IMG/VR virus record: IMGVR_UViG_3300025098_000012
Location: 124,001 to 188,000 of that record
Reading direction: 5' to 3' (one strand)
DNA from: a virus
DNA length: 64,000 nucleotides
This document shows, piece by piece, positions 1-9,499 of this stretch. A program made the position numbers and the translations under genes. Each line of letters opens with the position of its first letter. Position 1 is the stretch's first letter. The notes below the pieces were generated by a model. The model was not told the origin of the DNA and searched no databases. It saw only the letters and a program-made list of their open reading frames with translations.

Positions 1-2
1 AT

Positions 3-737
3 CCTAGAACTGGCACATTACATGAAACTCCTTTAGAGCATTGTAAACCATTTTCGGATCGTGAGCTTGAGCGTGTAGATTATATGTGGAGAGAAGGTAT
101 TCGCAGAAACAACTGGATACTTGAACAGGGAGGTGAGCGAGTTAAGTTATTTACTCGCAGGATAGCAGGTATTCCTTGTTATTGTACCTCCTTCGACAAA
201 GAGACTCTTAAATATGCGAAGCAACCCGACAGTCTTTGTACTATCTGTTTCGGTACAGGCATTAAGGGTGGGTATGATGGCCCTTACGACATCATAGTCG
301 GCCCTAATGACAGTGAGCGTAGGATTTCTCAAGAGGATCGAGGTAGACGCAAGGAACATTCATATGAAGTATGGATCGGTCCAAGTCCTATCGTGAGTCA
401 AAAAGACTTTATCGTTAAACCTAATAATGAACGGTACTCCTGTGGTGCAGTTAATATGCCATCCAATAGGGGTAATGTTTTACAACAGCATTTCAATATA
501 GCGTATCTTGATAGTGGCGACATACGATATAGATTCCCTATTGAGGGTGTTCCTGTATCATGGCCAGAGACTCGTTATGGGTATTGGCCTCAGAGAGATA
601 CCTACACAGCTCGTGGTGATGCTGTTTATCCTGTTACACCCGACAGTGCTTATCCTATGGATTCAGACAAGGCTACTGTATCTAATGCGTTGGAGAAGCG
701 AGGTCGTACTGCAACTTGGGAGAATCAGAACTATTAA
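3..737 (+). CDS. Partial putative head/neck structural protein
   Basis: The frame is open to the left window edge with no stop, so the true start lies outside; about 244 residues are visible. An internal ATG at 84 is not needed as a start. The protein has a CYC pair and a CTICFGTG cysteine motif about 35 residues later, which could bind zinc, followed by Gly/Pro/Tyr-rich, beta-like sequence. I do not recognise it with certainty. Its place next to terminase and head genes and its composition suggest a head-completion, neck or other virion protein; this is inference. A promoter-like motif begins at its stop codon and serves the next gene. Confidence 0.6.
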   Translation, partial: PRTGTLHETPLEHCKPFSDRELERVDYMWREGIRRNNWILEQGGERVKLFTRRIAGIPCYCTSFDKETLKYAKQPDSLCTICFGTGIKGGYDGPYDIIVGPNDSERRISQEDRGRRKEHSYEVWIGPSPIVSQKDFIVKPNNERYSCGAVNMPSNRGNVLQQHFNIAYLDSGDIRYRFPIEGVPVSWPETRYGYWPQRDTYTARGDAVYPVTPDSAYPMDSDKATVSNALEKRGRTATWENQNY

Positions 738-750
738 TAGTTTATTTATC
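736..750 (+). promoter_or_regulatory. Promoter-like motif AATAGTTTATTTATC
   Basis: One of about fifteen copies of AATAGTTTATTTATA-like sequence found 27-55 bases upstream of starts on both strands. It overlaps the stop of the upstream gene and lies 48 bases before the ATG at 799. Its recurrence and consistent orientation support a phage promoter. Confidence 0.6.
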
Positions 751-798
751 CCTATCAATAAGTGGTCATTCTAACCTTAACCAAATGGAGAACTCCCT

Positions 799-1200
799 AT
801 GAGAAGATCAGCATCAGAAATTATCAGTGAACTTGAGCAACGCATCGCTCGTCTTGAAGGTCGTAAGTCTTCTTTGAACCTCGATGGTGTGCTTGATGGT
901 ACATCCTCTATGTCTAAGGTTGAGTTAAGTGATCTTGCTGTCAATAAGATGAGAGACAGCATGGATAACTATCAAGAGAGAAAGATCCAATCTATGCTCG
1001 AAGAAGCTCAAACTCAAGGGCAGGCTGATTTGAAAACTGCTATGGAATGGAGTGCTAGGAAAGTTTCGGGTCAAGTAGCGTCTAAAAAAGGATTGAAAGA
1101 CTTTACGCACATGAGGGGTTGGCCTGTAGAGTTAGGTAGGGAAGCTCGTTATTGGATGTACTTTGCTTTGATCGCTAAAGGCATCATCAAACAACCCTAA
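799..1200 (+). CDS. Tagged protein 1, shared N-terminal helix
   Basis: A 133-residue protein whose first 20 residues (MRRSASEIISELEQRIARLE) match the tag found on seven other proteins in the window. The tag is predicted to be an amphipathic, heptad-like helix. The remaining sequence is mostly helical and charged and is unlike the other tagged proteins; I do not recognise it. The start is fixed by AATGGAG upstream and by the conserved tag. It has its own promoter motif and a leader resembling those of the other tagged genes. A role as a targeted virion or early-injected protein is inference. Confidence 0.85.
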   Translation: MRRSASEIISELEQRIARLEGRKSSLNLDGVLDGTSSMSKVELSDLAVNKMRDSMDNYQERKIQSMLEEAQTQGQADLKTAMEWSARKVSGQVASKKGLKDFTHMRGWPVELGREARYWMYFALIAKGIIKQP

Positions 1201-1206
1201 AATCTT

Positions 1207-4200
1207 TCATTTCTTCCCAAAGCGACCATTGATTGAGTCTCTTAGGTTATAGCGTGGTGATTTAGGTGCAATCCTTTTAGCATCTGAACCACCTCGCCCT
1301 GTGTATCGACCACCTGTAGCAAAGGTCTTTCCCCCTGCCATTGGGTGTCGGTATTGCCGACTGCCTTTAGAACTAGCAAAGTATCGACCTTTGCCGATGT
1401 TATTAGATGCAAGCCATGCCATGCGTACAAGTGCGTCTGACATATCGTCATGTTTGCCTTTAGTCTGTGGGGCTTCGACTGTGATGAGATGCTTACCATG
1501 CACCGTTTGCTGTAGCTCTAAGAGTTCTTGGATATACGGTTCATGTCCTTCTGTCTCATAGTTAGGTCGATTGTAAAGTTTGATCTTCTGATCCCACATC
1601 ATGTCCTTAAAGTTTTGATACATCTGTGAGGAGAGCTGTTTGGTCATATTATGAGAGGTAAGATTTTTCAATCCTCGCTTCTCAAGTGCTTGTTGAAATG
1701 GAATACCAGCCCATTGGTCAAACATACCCTCTGTGATGTAGAACTTCTTTGTGTAATCTAACACCCAGTCAGCGACATCATCGAACTCTAATCGTTCTTT
1801 GTCTTGGTAGATACCTTCACCTGCTTTAATTTGAGCTACTAGATCTACCACGATTTCTTCACCATCGAGATGTCCAATAGCTATGGCAGTTCCGTCACCT
1901 ACAAGACCCAAGTCGATCCCCATAAAGTGTGGCATTCTAGCAGGGGCTGATCTCTGAGGTTTTAACTGTGTGTCAACACAAGATAAGAGATCTTGTTCAT
2001 CTGTGATCCAACCTCTTGTTCTGTCTGTGAACTCGCCACCATACTCTGTAAAGAACACAGCGGCGTTCTTGAGATAATGCTTCTCGAACTCTTGAGCAGG
2101 AACAGTTGGGTTTACTTCCCAAGTAGGAGCTTGGACAGCAAGGATGTTATCGGCAGCCGCTCCCCCACCCATACCGATTTGGAACAGGTTATAAAACAAA
2201 CCCTGTTTACCCAAAGGAGAAGAAATCAAGATAACACGACCCTCTACCTCTCCAATAGGAACTGTGGGGTTGTTAGGGTCTTTAGCCGAGTAAGCAGAGG
2301 TCGAAGGTACAACAGCGTTATAGACTTCTTCAGCACCCGATTGACCTGTTTCAGTAAAGTGAGCCACCTCGTCAAGAATAACGCATATATTACCTGCACC
2401 ACGAAGCCCTTTAGCTACACAAGACCTAAATGTAACTTTAAGAGTAGCTTTAGCAGAGGGATCTTCAATGTATCTACCGTACTTCTCAACATCAGCAGGT
2501 GTTTGAAAGCGAGCGTAAGATAGAGTATTGTTAGCAGTATATGGGCCAAAAAAAGCACAGTTGCGATAGTGTCCAGAAACTTCTTGATAAAGCAATCCTG
2601 CTTGGTCTTTATCAGTCGCCACAGAGATGATTTGGATGTTATTGCTTTGAGGTAGTCCGTAGAACTTTTGTGGGTTTTCTTTTTTGATGAGTTTGTAGGT
2701 TTCATAAGCGGCAATACACGCAGAAATCGTAGTGTTGTGATTAGTAAACCCATTGCCGATGAACATTGCTCCGTTAGGGACATTGAGATCAAAGACATGA
2801 GCTTCACGCTGTTCTACTTTAATGATACGGTCGAAAAAGTAATCGAGGTCAATGAGGTTATATATCTGAGACTTTGTGGTTTGACTTAGACCCTTATGAT
2901 CAGCGATCTTCTTGATCTTCCAATAGGGGGTATATTTAGTTGTAGGGCTTAGATCATGTTCAAGATCGGGGTGGAACTTCTTAAGTCGTTCAGCATACTC
3001 ATAGAAGAATGGCACACCCTCATTAGCACCCCTATAAGAAACGCTCGACATCACACCTTCAAGACACTTTTTCTTACGCTCTGATATAAACCCTATATGT
3101 TGGTCGAAAATCCTCTTAGACTTAGATCCTTTGAGTCTAATACGATACTCGGTTCTATCTTCTCGATTACTTTTGGAAAGGTTAGAGGTGATGCCGAGAT
3201 TGAGTAAAAGGAGTTGTGTCTCCCTCGCAAGCTCATAAGAAGCAGATGAAAGGGTAATAGATTGTTTGTAAGCCGAACCATCTGTTTCAAACAGACCTCT
3301 TAAAAAAGCACACACCACGCTTTTAGGAGATTGCATGATCGTATGTGGGATTTGCTTGGTGGTTGTCGTGCAGTCAACCACCCAACCTAGATTATTAAGG
3401 AACTGTCTTATGTCCTTACCATGAGCTGAGACTCTACCTACATCTACTTTTCTTTTATCTGGATAGTAAGAAACTTTGCCAAACAAGTCTCTGAACAGAC
3501 CCATTAAGTATTTCTCGAATGGCTTCTCCCCTACAGTGATTGAAATAGCTTTATCATTAGTCCAATGACCATCACCTGCAAGCAGACCTAATAACTCACC
3601 CCAACGCTCATCAAGGTATTTGGGTTGGTTCACATTCGTGTGGTGTTCACTTATATCTACATATTCATTAGGCCAAAGCTGACTTGAGCGATTGATGCAA
3701 GCCACATCACCTTCTTCAATCTCTTCAAGGTACTTCCATTCGATCTTACATTCGGGAGTCATCACTTTGATACGATGATTTCCTGTACCCTCAATCCTGT
3801 ATCCACAGAATGTCTCTAGGTACTTGGTAGCTTTTACCCCTCCGTTGTAGAAATAAGCAGACCTAGAGGTTGTACCAGACTCTTGGACTACATTGACTTG
3901 TAAGGGTTGTACCTCATCTCCATTTATATCCCCTAACGAGTCAATCCTAACCATACCTCTATTTGTAGGAATGAGCGTTTCACCTGTTACGCATTTACCC
4001 GATCTACGACCAATAGAGAGGATCATCTCTCGTCTTTGTTTACCTGGTATTACTTCACCTATATTGCAACGACCTTCATCAAAGATTTTTCGCAGGTAAG
4101 ATTTCTCGGTGTGAGTCTCGATTTTGGTTCGTGTCCAATCAGAGATTTGAAAGGTCTTTTCATCATCAAGCTCAAGACCATAGTGTGCTTTAAGGATAAC

Positions 4201-4329
4201 TCTTTGCACAGGAAAAAGGGTCATCTTCAAACCCCAAGATGCTTCTACAAACTCGATGATGTCAGCATCTTTTTCAGATTTTTTACCTGCTCTCGCACTC
4301 GCAGAAATGGCTACTGAGGATAAACTCAT
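1207..4329 (-). CDS. terL: Terminase large subunit, intein-interrupted
   Basis: The ATPase-nuclease motor that packages DNA into proheads. The 1040-residue precursor contains a 420-residue intein (residues 113-532), leaving a mature protein of about 620. The extein Walker A is GRRSGK (107-112) joined to TT after splicing. Walker B follows as ICVILDEVAHF, and a coupling motif as ILISSPLGKQGLF. The C-terminal RNase H-like nuclease domain has FMGIDLG with the first acidic residue and KHDDMSDAL with the last acidic cluster. The start overlaps the upstream stop by one base (TAATG), so translation is coupled. A Gly/Arg-rich tail follows the nuclease. The family call is firm. Confidence 0.95.
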   Translation of the reverse strand: MSLSSVAISASARAGKKSEKDADIIEFVEASWGLKMTLFPVQRVILKAHYGLELDDEKTFQISDWTRTKIETHTEKSYLRKIFDEGRCNIGEVIPGKQRREMILSIGRRSGKCVTGETLIPTNRGMVRIDSLGDINGDEVQPLQVNVVQESGTTSRSAYFYNGGVKATKYLETFCGYRIEGTGNHRIKVMTPECKIEWKYLEEIEEGDVACINRSSQLWPNEYVDISEHHTNVNQPKYLDERWGELLGLLAGDGHWTNDKAISITVGEKPFEKYLMGLFRDLFGKVSYYPDKRKVDVGRVSAHGKDIRQFLNNLGWVVDCTTTTKQIPHTIMQSPKSVVCAFLRGLFETDGSAYKQSITLSSASYELARETQLLLLNLGITSNLSKSNREDRTEYRIRLKGSKSKRIFDQHIGFISERKKKCLEGVMSSVSYRGANEGVPFFYEYAERLKKFHPDLEHDLSPTTKYTPYWKIKKIADHKGLSQTTKSQIYNLIDLDYFFDRIIKVEQREAHVFDLNVPNGAMFIGNGFTNHNTTISACIAAYETYKLIKKENPQKFYGLPQSNNIQIISVATDKDQAGLLYQEVSGHYRNCAFFGPYTANNTLSYARFQTPADVEKYGRYIEDPSAKATLKVTFRSCVAKGLRGAGNICVILDEVAHFTETGQSGAEEVYNAVVPSTSAYSAKDPNNPTVPIGEVEGRVILISSPLGKQGLFYNLFQIGMGGGAAADNILAVQAPTWEVNPTVPAQEFEKHYLKNAAVFFTEYGGEFTDRTRGWITDEQDLLSCVDTQLKPQRSAPARMPHFMGIDLGLVGDGTAIAIGHLDGEEIVVDLVAQIKAGEGIYQDKERLEFDDVADWVLDYTKKFYITEGMFDQWAGIPFQQALEKRGLKNLTSHNMTKQLSSQMYQNFKDMMWDQKIKLYNRPNYETEGHEPYIQELLELQQTVHGKHLITVEAPQTKGKHDDMSDALVRMAWLASNNIGKGRYFASSKGSRQYRHPMAGGKTFATGGRYTGRGGSDAKRIAPKSPRYNLRDSINGRFGKK
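2734..3993 (-). other. LAGLIDADG intein within TerL
   Basis: In-frame intervening protein inserted between Lys and Thr of the Walker A loop. It starts with Cys113 (block A: CVTGETLIPTNRGMVRI), has a block B-like segment with GTGNHRIKV, and ends with the F/G blocks HVFDLNVPNGAMFIG and the terminal His-Asn, followed by Thr. Two homing-endonuclease motifs are visible, LLGLLAGDGHW and FLRGLFETDGS, so the endonuclease domain looks intact. The length of 420 residues is normal for a full intein. Confidence 0.95.
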
Positions 4330-5015
4330 TACTTATCACTTTCTATTGCCTTTTTTGCGTCTGTAATCCATTCTGGATCGTCTACCATTTTCCCAAAAGT
4401 AGCAAAAACGCTCTCGGCAAGTTCGGGACGAACACCAGCCTCATCACACGCTTTTCGGAATGTTTCAGCGATATGTCCGAATACTTTTTTAAATGCCTTC
4501 GACTCTAAGTCGATAGCCTTAGATGACATCAGTTCTTTTTTCTTAATCCAAGTGTCGCCCACAGCCCTTAACGCATTTACTCTCCTAAGAGAAATCTGTG
4601 AGGTAGACTCACCTCTACGCTCTGCTTCTTCTCTTTCAAAAGCAAGAGAAGCTGACTCCTCAGCTAGACCGACAAGGACATGAGTAAGTACATCAGATGA
4701 GTCTGCGTTCTTTTTAGTGGTATCAAATACAGCATCGTTATTAAGTTTAGCTTGTTTGCGTTGCTGTAGTTGATTGATGTTCGCCTGTGGGTTTGAATGT
4801 GGAACAGATGGAGTGTTGACAGGTGTCTGTTTTACATTAGCATTATTGGAACTAGGTTGGCCAGGTTTTCCAAACATGGCATAAGGTTCGCCTGTTTTAA
4901 AGTTAATACGAATTGTATCGGTGCTTAAGACTTCGGAGGGTTTTCGCCAAATTAGTTTGCCATATTCATCTTCTACTTGAACTCTTGTAGCACCTGCTGG
5001 AATAGGTATCGACAT
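4329..5015 (-). CDS. Unknown protein upstream of terL, small-terminase candidate
   Basis: A 228-residue protein. The N-terminus looks like a small beta domain (VQVEDEYGKLIWRKPSEV), followed by an Asn/Gln/Pro-rich linker (about 75-105) and a charged helical C-terminal half. A strong Shine-Dalgarno AAGGAGG precedes the start. The stop overlaps the terL start by one base. Position alone makes a small terminase subunit possible, but I see no clear helix-turn-helix, so this remains a hypothesis; a head-associated structural protein is equally plausible. Confidence 0.75.
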   Translation of the reverse strand: MSIPIPAGATRVQVEDEYGKLIWRKPSEVLSTDTIRINFKTGEPYAMFGKPGQPSSNNANVKQTPVNTPSVPHSNPQANINQLQQRKQAKLNNDAVFDTTKKNADSSDVLTHVLVGLAEESASLAFEREEAERRGESTSQISLRRVNALRAVGDTWIKKKELMSSKAIDLESKAFKKVFGHIAETFRKACDEAGVRPELAESVFATFGKMVDDPEWITDAKKAIESDK

Positions 5016-5033
5016 ATAAACCTCCTTAACTTA

Positions 5034-5699
5034 TTAAGACTCATTCATAGGTAATATACCATTAGGTCGTACTAAAAGAACACCTGCACCGCCTTCTGCA
5101 ACAGTTGGGTCATAAAGGGTGTTTCCATCCATATCCTCGATAATAAAGGGTGGGTTTCCATTAAGTAATAAATAAGAGAAGCTATACACTTTAATAAAAA
5201 GTGCTGATGACACCTCATTACTACGGACAAGAACATGATTAAGATTTTGAGGATCTACACTCGCTGAGATGTCGGTTACAGAGTCATTTAATACGAGTGC
5301 AAGATCAGAGGCGACATCATTAACATTACCTGCACCCTCACCCTCACCCCTACCAAAGTGAGTGCCTGCTTTGAGAGAGTTGATACGATCAACATCTATA
5401 TAACCAGATGTTTGGATTTGGATGAGGTCTTGATCATAAAAGGGAGGTGCATTGCCGAGATTTTCATTCCCAAAGTCAGTTGTCTCTACTTTGATGCGTA
5501 CTTGATTAGTACTTGCGTCTATATTCCCAAGAACACCAGTACCCATACTAGTTGTGATGACTTGAGTTTCAAAGACTTGACGGATAGGCTGAGGGTTTCC
5601 TGCTTCACCTTTCGAGGGGTCAGATGACTTCCTTAAGTGAGCAACGAGCATTTTAAACTGAGGGGTAGCAACGACCCTACGATTGTAAGAGGAAAGCAT
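5034..5699 (-). CDS. Unknown virion-module protein
   Basis: A 221-residue protein encoded in the head operon between the 1035-residue repeat protein and the gene upstream of terL. AAGGAGA lies before the start. The sequence is rich in Asn, Asp and Val with beta-like stretches (IRVKVETTDFGNENLG type composition) and no transmembrane segment. No family recognised. A minor structural or connector protein is the likeliest role from context. Confidence 0.75.
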   Translation of the reverse strand: MLSSYNRRVVATPQFKMLVAHLRKSSDPSKGEAGNPQPIRQVFETQVITTSMGTGVLGNIDASTNQVRIKVETTDFGNENLGNAPPFYDQDLIQIQTSGYIDVDRINSLKAGTHFGRGEGEGAGNVNDVASDLALVLNDSVTDISASVDPQNLNHVLVRSNEVSSALFIKVYSFSYLLLNGNPPFIIEDMDGNTLYDPTVAEGGAGVLLVRPNGILPMNES

Positions 5700-5710
5700 A
5701 TCCTATCTCC

Positions 5711-8700
5711 TTAAACTTCAAATCCACCAAAAAGAACATCTCCTAACTCTTCATGTGAAGGTGCATCATCGACAGAAACACTTTCACTAGCTGTTAAGTT
5801 GAACTCATTAGCATCATAGTTATTAACGAATAGTGATGCTGTTTGCTCACTATCACTTGCGTTCGCCAATCGGATCATCTCTTGCTGATAAGACTGAGGA
5901 CTCTCAACCACCTCATCTGCTGAAGCAATGATCGGTTTGTTATACTTCTGACAAGACCCATCTGTGTTGAACACGCATGAGCCACACTTAGAGGTCTTAA
6001 GAATTGTTGGGATCTGATTAGCCCTATGGACTAATGCACCTTTATCACAGCCCTCAACACCCTTAGTCATGTAAGCAGAAGCGTCTACATAAGCATGACC
6101 CGATAGACCCTCATGTTCTGATCTGATAGATGCGATCCTATTTCCATACTCATTCACTACATTATGATTAAAGCGTGTAGCGATTAAGACATCTAACTCC
6201 TCACCTGCTGATCCTTCACTCATCTTCTGTCGAACCCATGTGGCTACCTTTTTCTCGGTCGCTGTCATGGTATTTGATTTCTTGTTGCCTAGAATATGAG
6301 CTGTCTGTTCGCCTTGATACTGAGTTGCCTCAGCAGGTTTAGAAGCCATATCGAATGCTTTGCGTACAAACTCATCTGGATTATTAGAGCTTGGAATAGA
6401 ATCAACTTGACCTTGAGTTAGTAAACCTGTCTCTACGAGCTTGGCTACCTTATCTTGAGCTTTTGACCAATCAGAAGCTGTATAGTTAATCTCAGCCTTC
6501 TTAGAGAACTTCGCACCGTAATGTCCAGTCTGACCCGATGCCTTCTTCACATGGACAGGCTTGCTTACTAGCTCATAAAGAGCATGGAGTCGTGCCTGTA
6601 ATGAAGAGTGTTTGTTTACGATACGATCAAACTGATCCATAGAGACAACACCCGACTGAATAAGGGTATTGATCTGACCCATAACCTTCTTCTCATAAGC
6701 CATTTTAGATCGAGAGGCTTGTTTATTGAAGAATGTGTCTTGGATTTTCTTCAGTTGAGAGGAGGTCAAACGAGCTTCAAAGTTATCAGCTTCGCCTTGA
6801 TAAGTTGATACTTTATCTGTCTTAGACTCAATCAGCTTCAAGACAGCCCTAAGTTTGCCTTCTGGAGTAGACGCTTTCTTAGCTACTCTTTCAACTTCAT
6901 CAATCGACACTAAGTTAGCCGAGATCAACCCTGCAATCTTTTCTTGGGCTATTTCTTTTCTACGAGTAAGCTCTCTACTGCCCTTTTGAGGTACATAAGC
7001 GTTAGCGTCTGTCTGATGCTTACGCATATTGTGATAAGATGCGTTCTTACCTTGACCCTCATAAGTGGAATAGTCATCAACCTTATGTGCAATCCTGTTA
7101 AAGACAGCCGACACCTTATCTTCGGGTGTTTGGTACTTAGCAATGATTGATGTCGCTTCTTGTGCAGAAATCAAGCCTGCTTTAACAATACGAGCAATCT
7201 TGTCTTTCGCCCTAGCGTACCTTTGCTCCATAGTGATCTCAGAACGAGTCTTAAAGTCGCTCTCAATCTCATTGCGAGTAGGGAGTAGGAGTTTGACTCC
7301 AATACCTTGACCCTCATAAGTAGAGGCAAGGTTCTCTATGTTTTTAGCGATGTGATTGAATACAGCTTTAACTTTATCTTCTGGTAACTCAAATCGAGAT
7401 GAGATAGAGGAGGCTTCTTGTGATGTAATCATACCTGCTTTAACGATACGACCAATCTTATCTTTAGCTGATGCAAAGCGTTGATCGAGGTTCAGCTCAG
7501 AGCGAGTCTTAAAGTTCTCCTCGATTTTGCTCTTATGTGGGGTATGAGCTTTAATGCCAACACCTTGACCAAGATAGTCCTTCGCATCTTTCGGTGTACT
7601 TGCTAACTCATACAGACGCTCAATCTTTTTAGATGCTGTCTTGTTCGATTCAACAACAGCATTGACTTGCTCCTCATCAAGAAATCCTTGATTGATGAGT
7701 TGGCTTGCGATCCGATTGAGTTTTTGTTCAATCTTTGATTGTTCAACATCTTCATACGAAGCAACAAAGATGTTTTCTTCTCTAGCGTTTTCTAGTTCCC
7801 TACGAGCATGGTCAAGAGAGATAAGGCTAGATTGATCGAGCTGTGTTGGAAACCATGTTGCAGATTTATCTTGTCGGTTTACACGACCTTCAATGAGATC
7901 TATAAACGCTGTCTGTAAGCGAGCTTTAGTAGATCCAGATGCGAGGCGAACACCGTAAGACTCTAGCTTAGGGAGTAGGGCTTTAGATGCTTTGTTCCAA
8001 GGTACTTCATTGACGACTTCCATACCCAAGAAGCGATCAAAGGCACAGTCTTTATTTTTAGGGATGATATACATCGCTGTTGCACAACGCTTGTTGATTA
8101 CTTCATCCCAACGACCATTGAACAAACCAGGAAAGTGTTCTTCTTTAATGTAAACACGACCATGTAATCCATACTCGGAAGCGAGCTTGGATTTGATCTC
8201 TAGGACTTGAGACTCTTTTACTTCGGAGAGAACTACATTCATAGGGTGTCCATAAGCGAGCTTACGAATGTTACGCTCCATCTCTTCCCTATAATCATCC
8301 CCTGGTAGTTGAGACTGTTCGTCAGTGTAGTTATTTTTATATGGTGCGTGGTATCTATTCTCATTTGGAATGATGTCAAGACCTGTGGTGCTAGTCTGAC
8401 CCCATGACTGCTCAAGAGCTTTAAGCTGATTGCTCGCAGGGTTATTCATGTGTCCATCAGCAAGGTCTTTATATACTTGCTCCATCTCGGCTGTACCACT
8501 AAGATCGGGTTCGGGCTGAGAAGCGAGCCATGAGTGGTCAACTAAAGTCACATCTTGAGTTGCTTCACGAGTGATCTCACCCATATTAAGATCAGCTTGA
8601 TGCTCTATCCCATCGGGAAGCATTGAGATACCCGAACTATCGAGTGGGATCATTCCACTAGGTAAGTTTGCTAACCCTCTTGCTTCGGGCAATCGAGCTT

Positions 8701-8818
8701 TCTCTTGAGGACCGCCACCATATTCAGTGTCGAAATGAAACCCATCCATCATGTAGTTTGACCCTTGAGTAAGGGTGTATCCACCATTAGGCATATAGCT
8801 TTTGTTTTTACTACTCAT
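5711..8818 (-). CDS. Large virion protein with six internal repeats
   Basis: A 1035-residue protein. From about residue 360 to 880 it consists of six tandem, diverged modules of about 80 residues. Each module has a pattern like AKDKIxRIVKAGxIxxxE, then a short helix with a PEDKVxAVF-like core, then a Y-x-G-Q-G turn. The C-terminal part has a cysteine cluster (CDKG, KCGSCVF, SCQKYN) that could hold a metal or Fe-S centre. The N-terminal third is Gly/Pro/Met-rich. The stop-start overlap ATGA with the upstream gene shows coupled translation. The position suggests a structural protein of the head or portal region; I do not recognise the family. Confidence 0.85.
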   Translation of the reverse strand: MSSKNKSYMPNGGYTLTQGSNYMMDGFHFDTEYGGGPQEKARLPEARGLANLPSGMIPLDSSGISMLPDGIEHQADLNMGEITREATQDVTLVDHSWLASQPEPDLSGTAEMEQVYKDLADGHMNNPASNQLKALEQSWGQTSTTGLDIIPNENRYHAPYKNNYTDEQSQLPGDDYREEMERNIRKLAYGHPMNVVLSEVKESQVLEIKSKLASEYGLHGRVYIKEEHFPGLFNGRWDEVINKRCATAMYIIPKNKDCAFDRFLGMEVVNEVPWNKASKALLPKLESYGVRLASGSTKARLQTAFIDLIEGRVNRQDKSATWFPTQLDQSSLISLDHARRELENAREENIFVASYEDVEQSKIEQKLNRIASQLINQGFLDEEQVNAVVESNKTASKKIERLYELASTPKDAKDYLGQGVGIKAHTPHKSKIEENFKTRSELNLDQRFASAKDKIGRIVKAGMITSQEASSISSRFELPEDKVKAVFNHIAKNIENLASTYEGQGIGVKLLLPTRNEIESDFKTRSEITMEQRYARAKDKIARIVKAGLISAQEATSIIAKYQTPEDKVSAVFNRIAHKVDDYSTYEGQGKNASYHNMRKHQTDANAYVPQKGSRELTRRKEIAQEKIAGLISANLVSIDEVERVAKKASTPEGKLRAVLKLIESKTDKVSTYQGEADNFEARLTSSQLKKIQDTFFNKQASRSKMAYEKKVMGQINTLIQSGVVSMDQFDRIVNKHSSLQARLHALYELVSKPVHVKKASGQTGHYGAKFSKKAEINYTASDWSKAQDKVAKLVETGLLTQGQVDSIPSSNNPDEFVRKAFDMASKPAEATQYQGEQTAHILGNKKSNTMTATEKKVATWVRQKMSEGSAGEELDVLIATRFNHNVVNEYGNRIASIRSEHEGLSGHAYVDASAYMTKGVEGCDKGALVHRANQIPTILKTSKCGSCVFNTDGSCQKYNKPIIASADEVVESPQSYQQEMIRLANASDSEQTASLFVNNYDANEFNLTASESVSVDDAPSHEELGDVLFGGFEV

Positions 8819-9438
8819 TTTTTGACCTTTCTTGGTGATGAGAAATCTCTCTTAGGAATGTCCTTACCCTCCGAGTTTTTTTCAACCTCGCCCTCTTCTA
8901 CCTCTATAGCCCAACCTTCGGGGTCATCTTTCATTTCCTCAATTTCATCCATGACTTGATTAAGCATTTTATCTTGTTCCATTTTCCAATGGTCAGCAGT
9001 GATTTCGTCATAGAGGGTATCAGACATAGCAGAGAGAGCTTCTACTACATTCATGTACTGCCTACGAATAGCTTTGATTTCCATAATGTAGCCTCGACCA
9101 CCTAGATTACCATCGGGGCTGATGTCTCTTGATTTGATCTTGGCAAATGTAGTGTATGCACTCATTGAATGACCAAGAGCAGATAAGGTAGATCTAAGAA
9201 CCTTAGCTATATTCTTATTACACTTTTGATTAAAGGTATGGTTCGGGTCCATATTGCGTTGACTTGGAGGGTGTTGCCCCCAAGCCCAAGCGTTAGAGTC
9301 ATCGCCATGATCTTTAATGAAGCGAACTTCACCAGCAGTCTTAACCCTACCTGCTGTCTTTGACCGAGCGTTGATCTTACGAGCTTGCTTTATAAGCAGA
9401 TAGCGTTCGGCTACTGCTTTAGGGTTCGCCTTTGTCAT
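8815..9438 (-). CDS. Unknown helical virion-module protein
   Basis: A 207-residue protein starting at the ATG that reads MTKANPK. An upstream Met at 9528 is rejected because the promoter motif and a hairpin lie between it and this start. The N-terminal 40 residues are strongly basic (KARKINARSK, KTAGRVKTAGE), the middle is helical, and the C-terminus is acidic then basic. The stop overlaps the next start as ATGA. Function unknown; the head-operon position suggests a virion component. Confidence 0.8.
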   Translation of the reverse strand: MTKANPKAVAERYLLIKQARKINARSKTAGRVKTAGEVRFIKDHGDDSNAWAWGQHPPSQRNMDPNHTFNQKCNKNIAKVLRSTLSALGHSMSAYTTFAKIKSRDISPDGNLGGRGYIMEIKAIRRQYMNVVEALSAMSDTLYDEITADHWKMEQDKMLNQVMDEIEEMKDDPEGWAIEVEEGEVEKNSEGKDIPKRDFSSPRKVKK

Positions 9439-9441
9439 AAT

Positions 9442-9480
9442 ATACTCTCTCTTTCTAAATCTTACTGAAAGAGAGAGTAT
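9442..9480 (-). promoter_or_regulatory. Hairpin burying the ribosome binding site of the 9438 gene
   Basis: Perfect 14-base inverted repeat (arms 9442-9455 and 9467-9480, 11-base loop) immediately before the ATG at 9438. The GAGAG-type ribosome binding site is in the 3-prime arm. The promoter motif at 9478-9492 abuts the 5-prime arm, so a transcript starting there might lack that arm and be freely translated, as known for some T4 late genes. Confidence 0.65.
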
Positions 9481-9492
9481 AAATAGACTATT
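9478..9492 (-). promoter_or_regulatory. Promoter-like motif AATAGTCTATTTATA
   Basis: Copy of the recurrent late-promoter-like motif with one change, 39 bases before the start at 9438 and touching the upstream arm of the hairpin. Confidence 0.6.
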
Positions 9493-9499
9493 AAAAACC

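Noticed and set aside
147-359. Opposite-strand open frames inside real genes (here and throughout the window)
   Set aside because: They lack ribosome sites and lie wholly within well-supported genes; codon pattern and context favour the genes given.
736-750. The AATAGT motif as a standard T4 late promoter
   Set aside because: Read toward the gene it is TTATTTATA, not TATAAATA; the T4-like sequence is on the other strand.
799-880. Tag as a phiKZ-type S-x-E protease site
   Set aside because: The tag reads SASE, with Ser at the wrong distance from Glu for a strict S-x-E cut; targeting remains possible without it.
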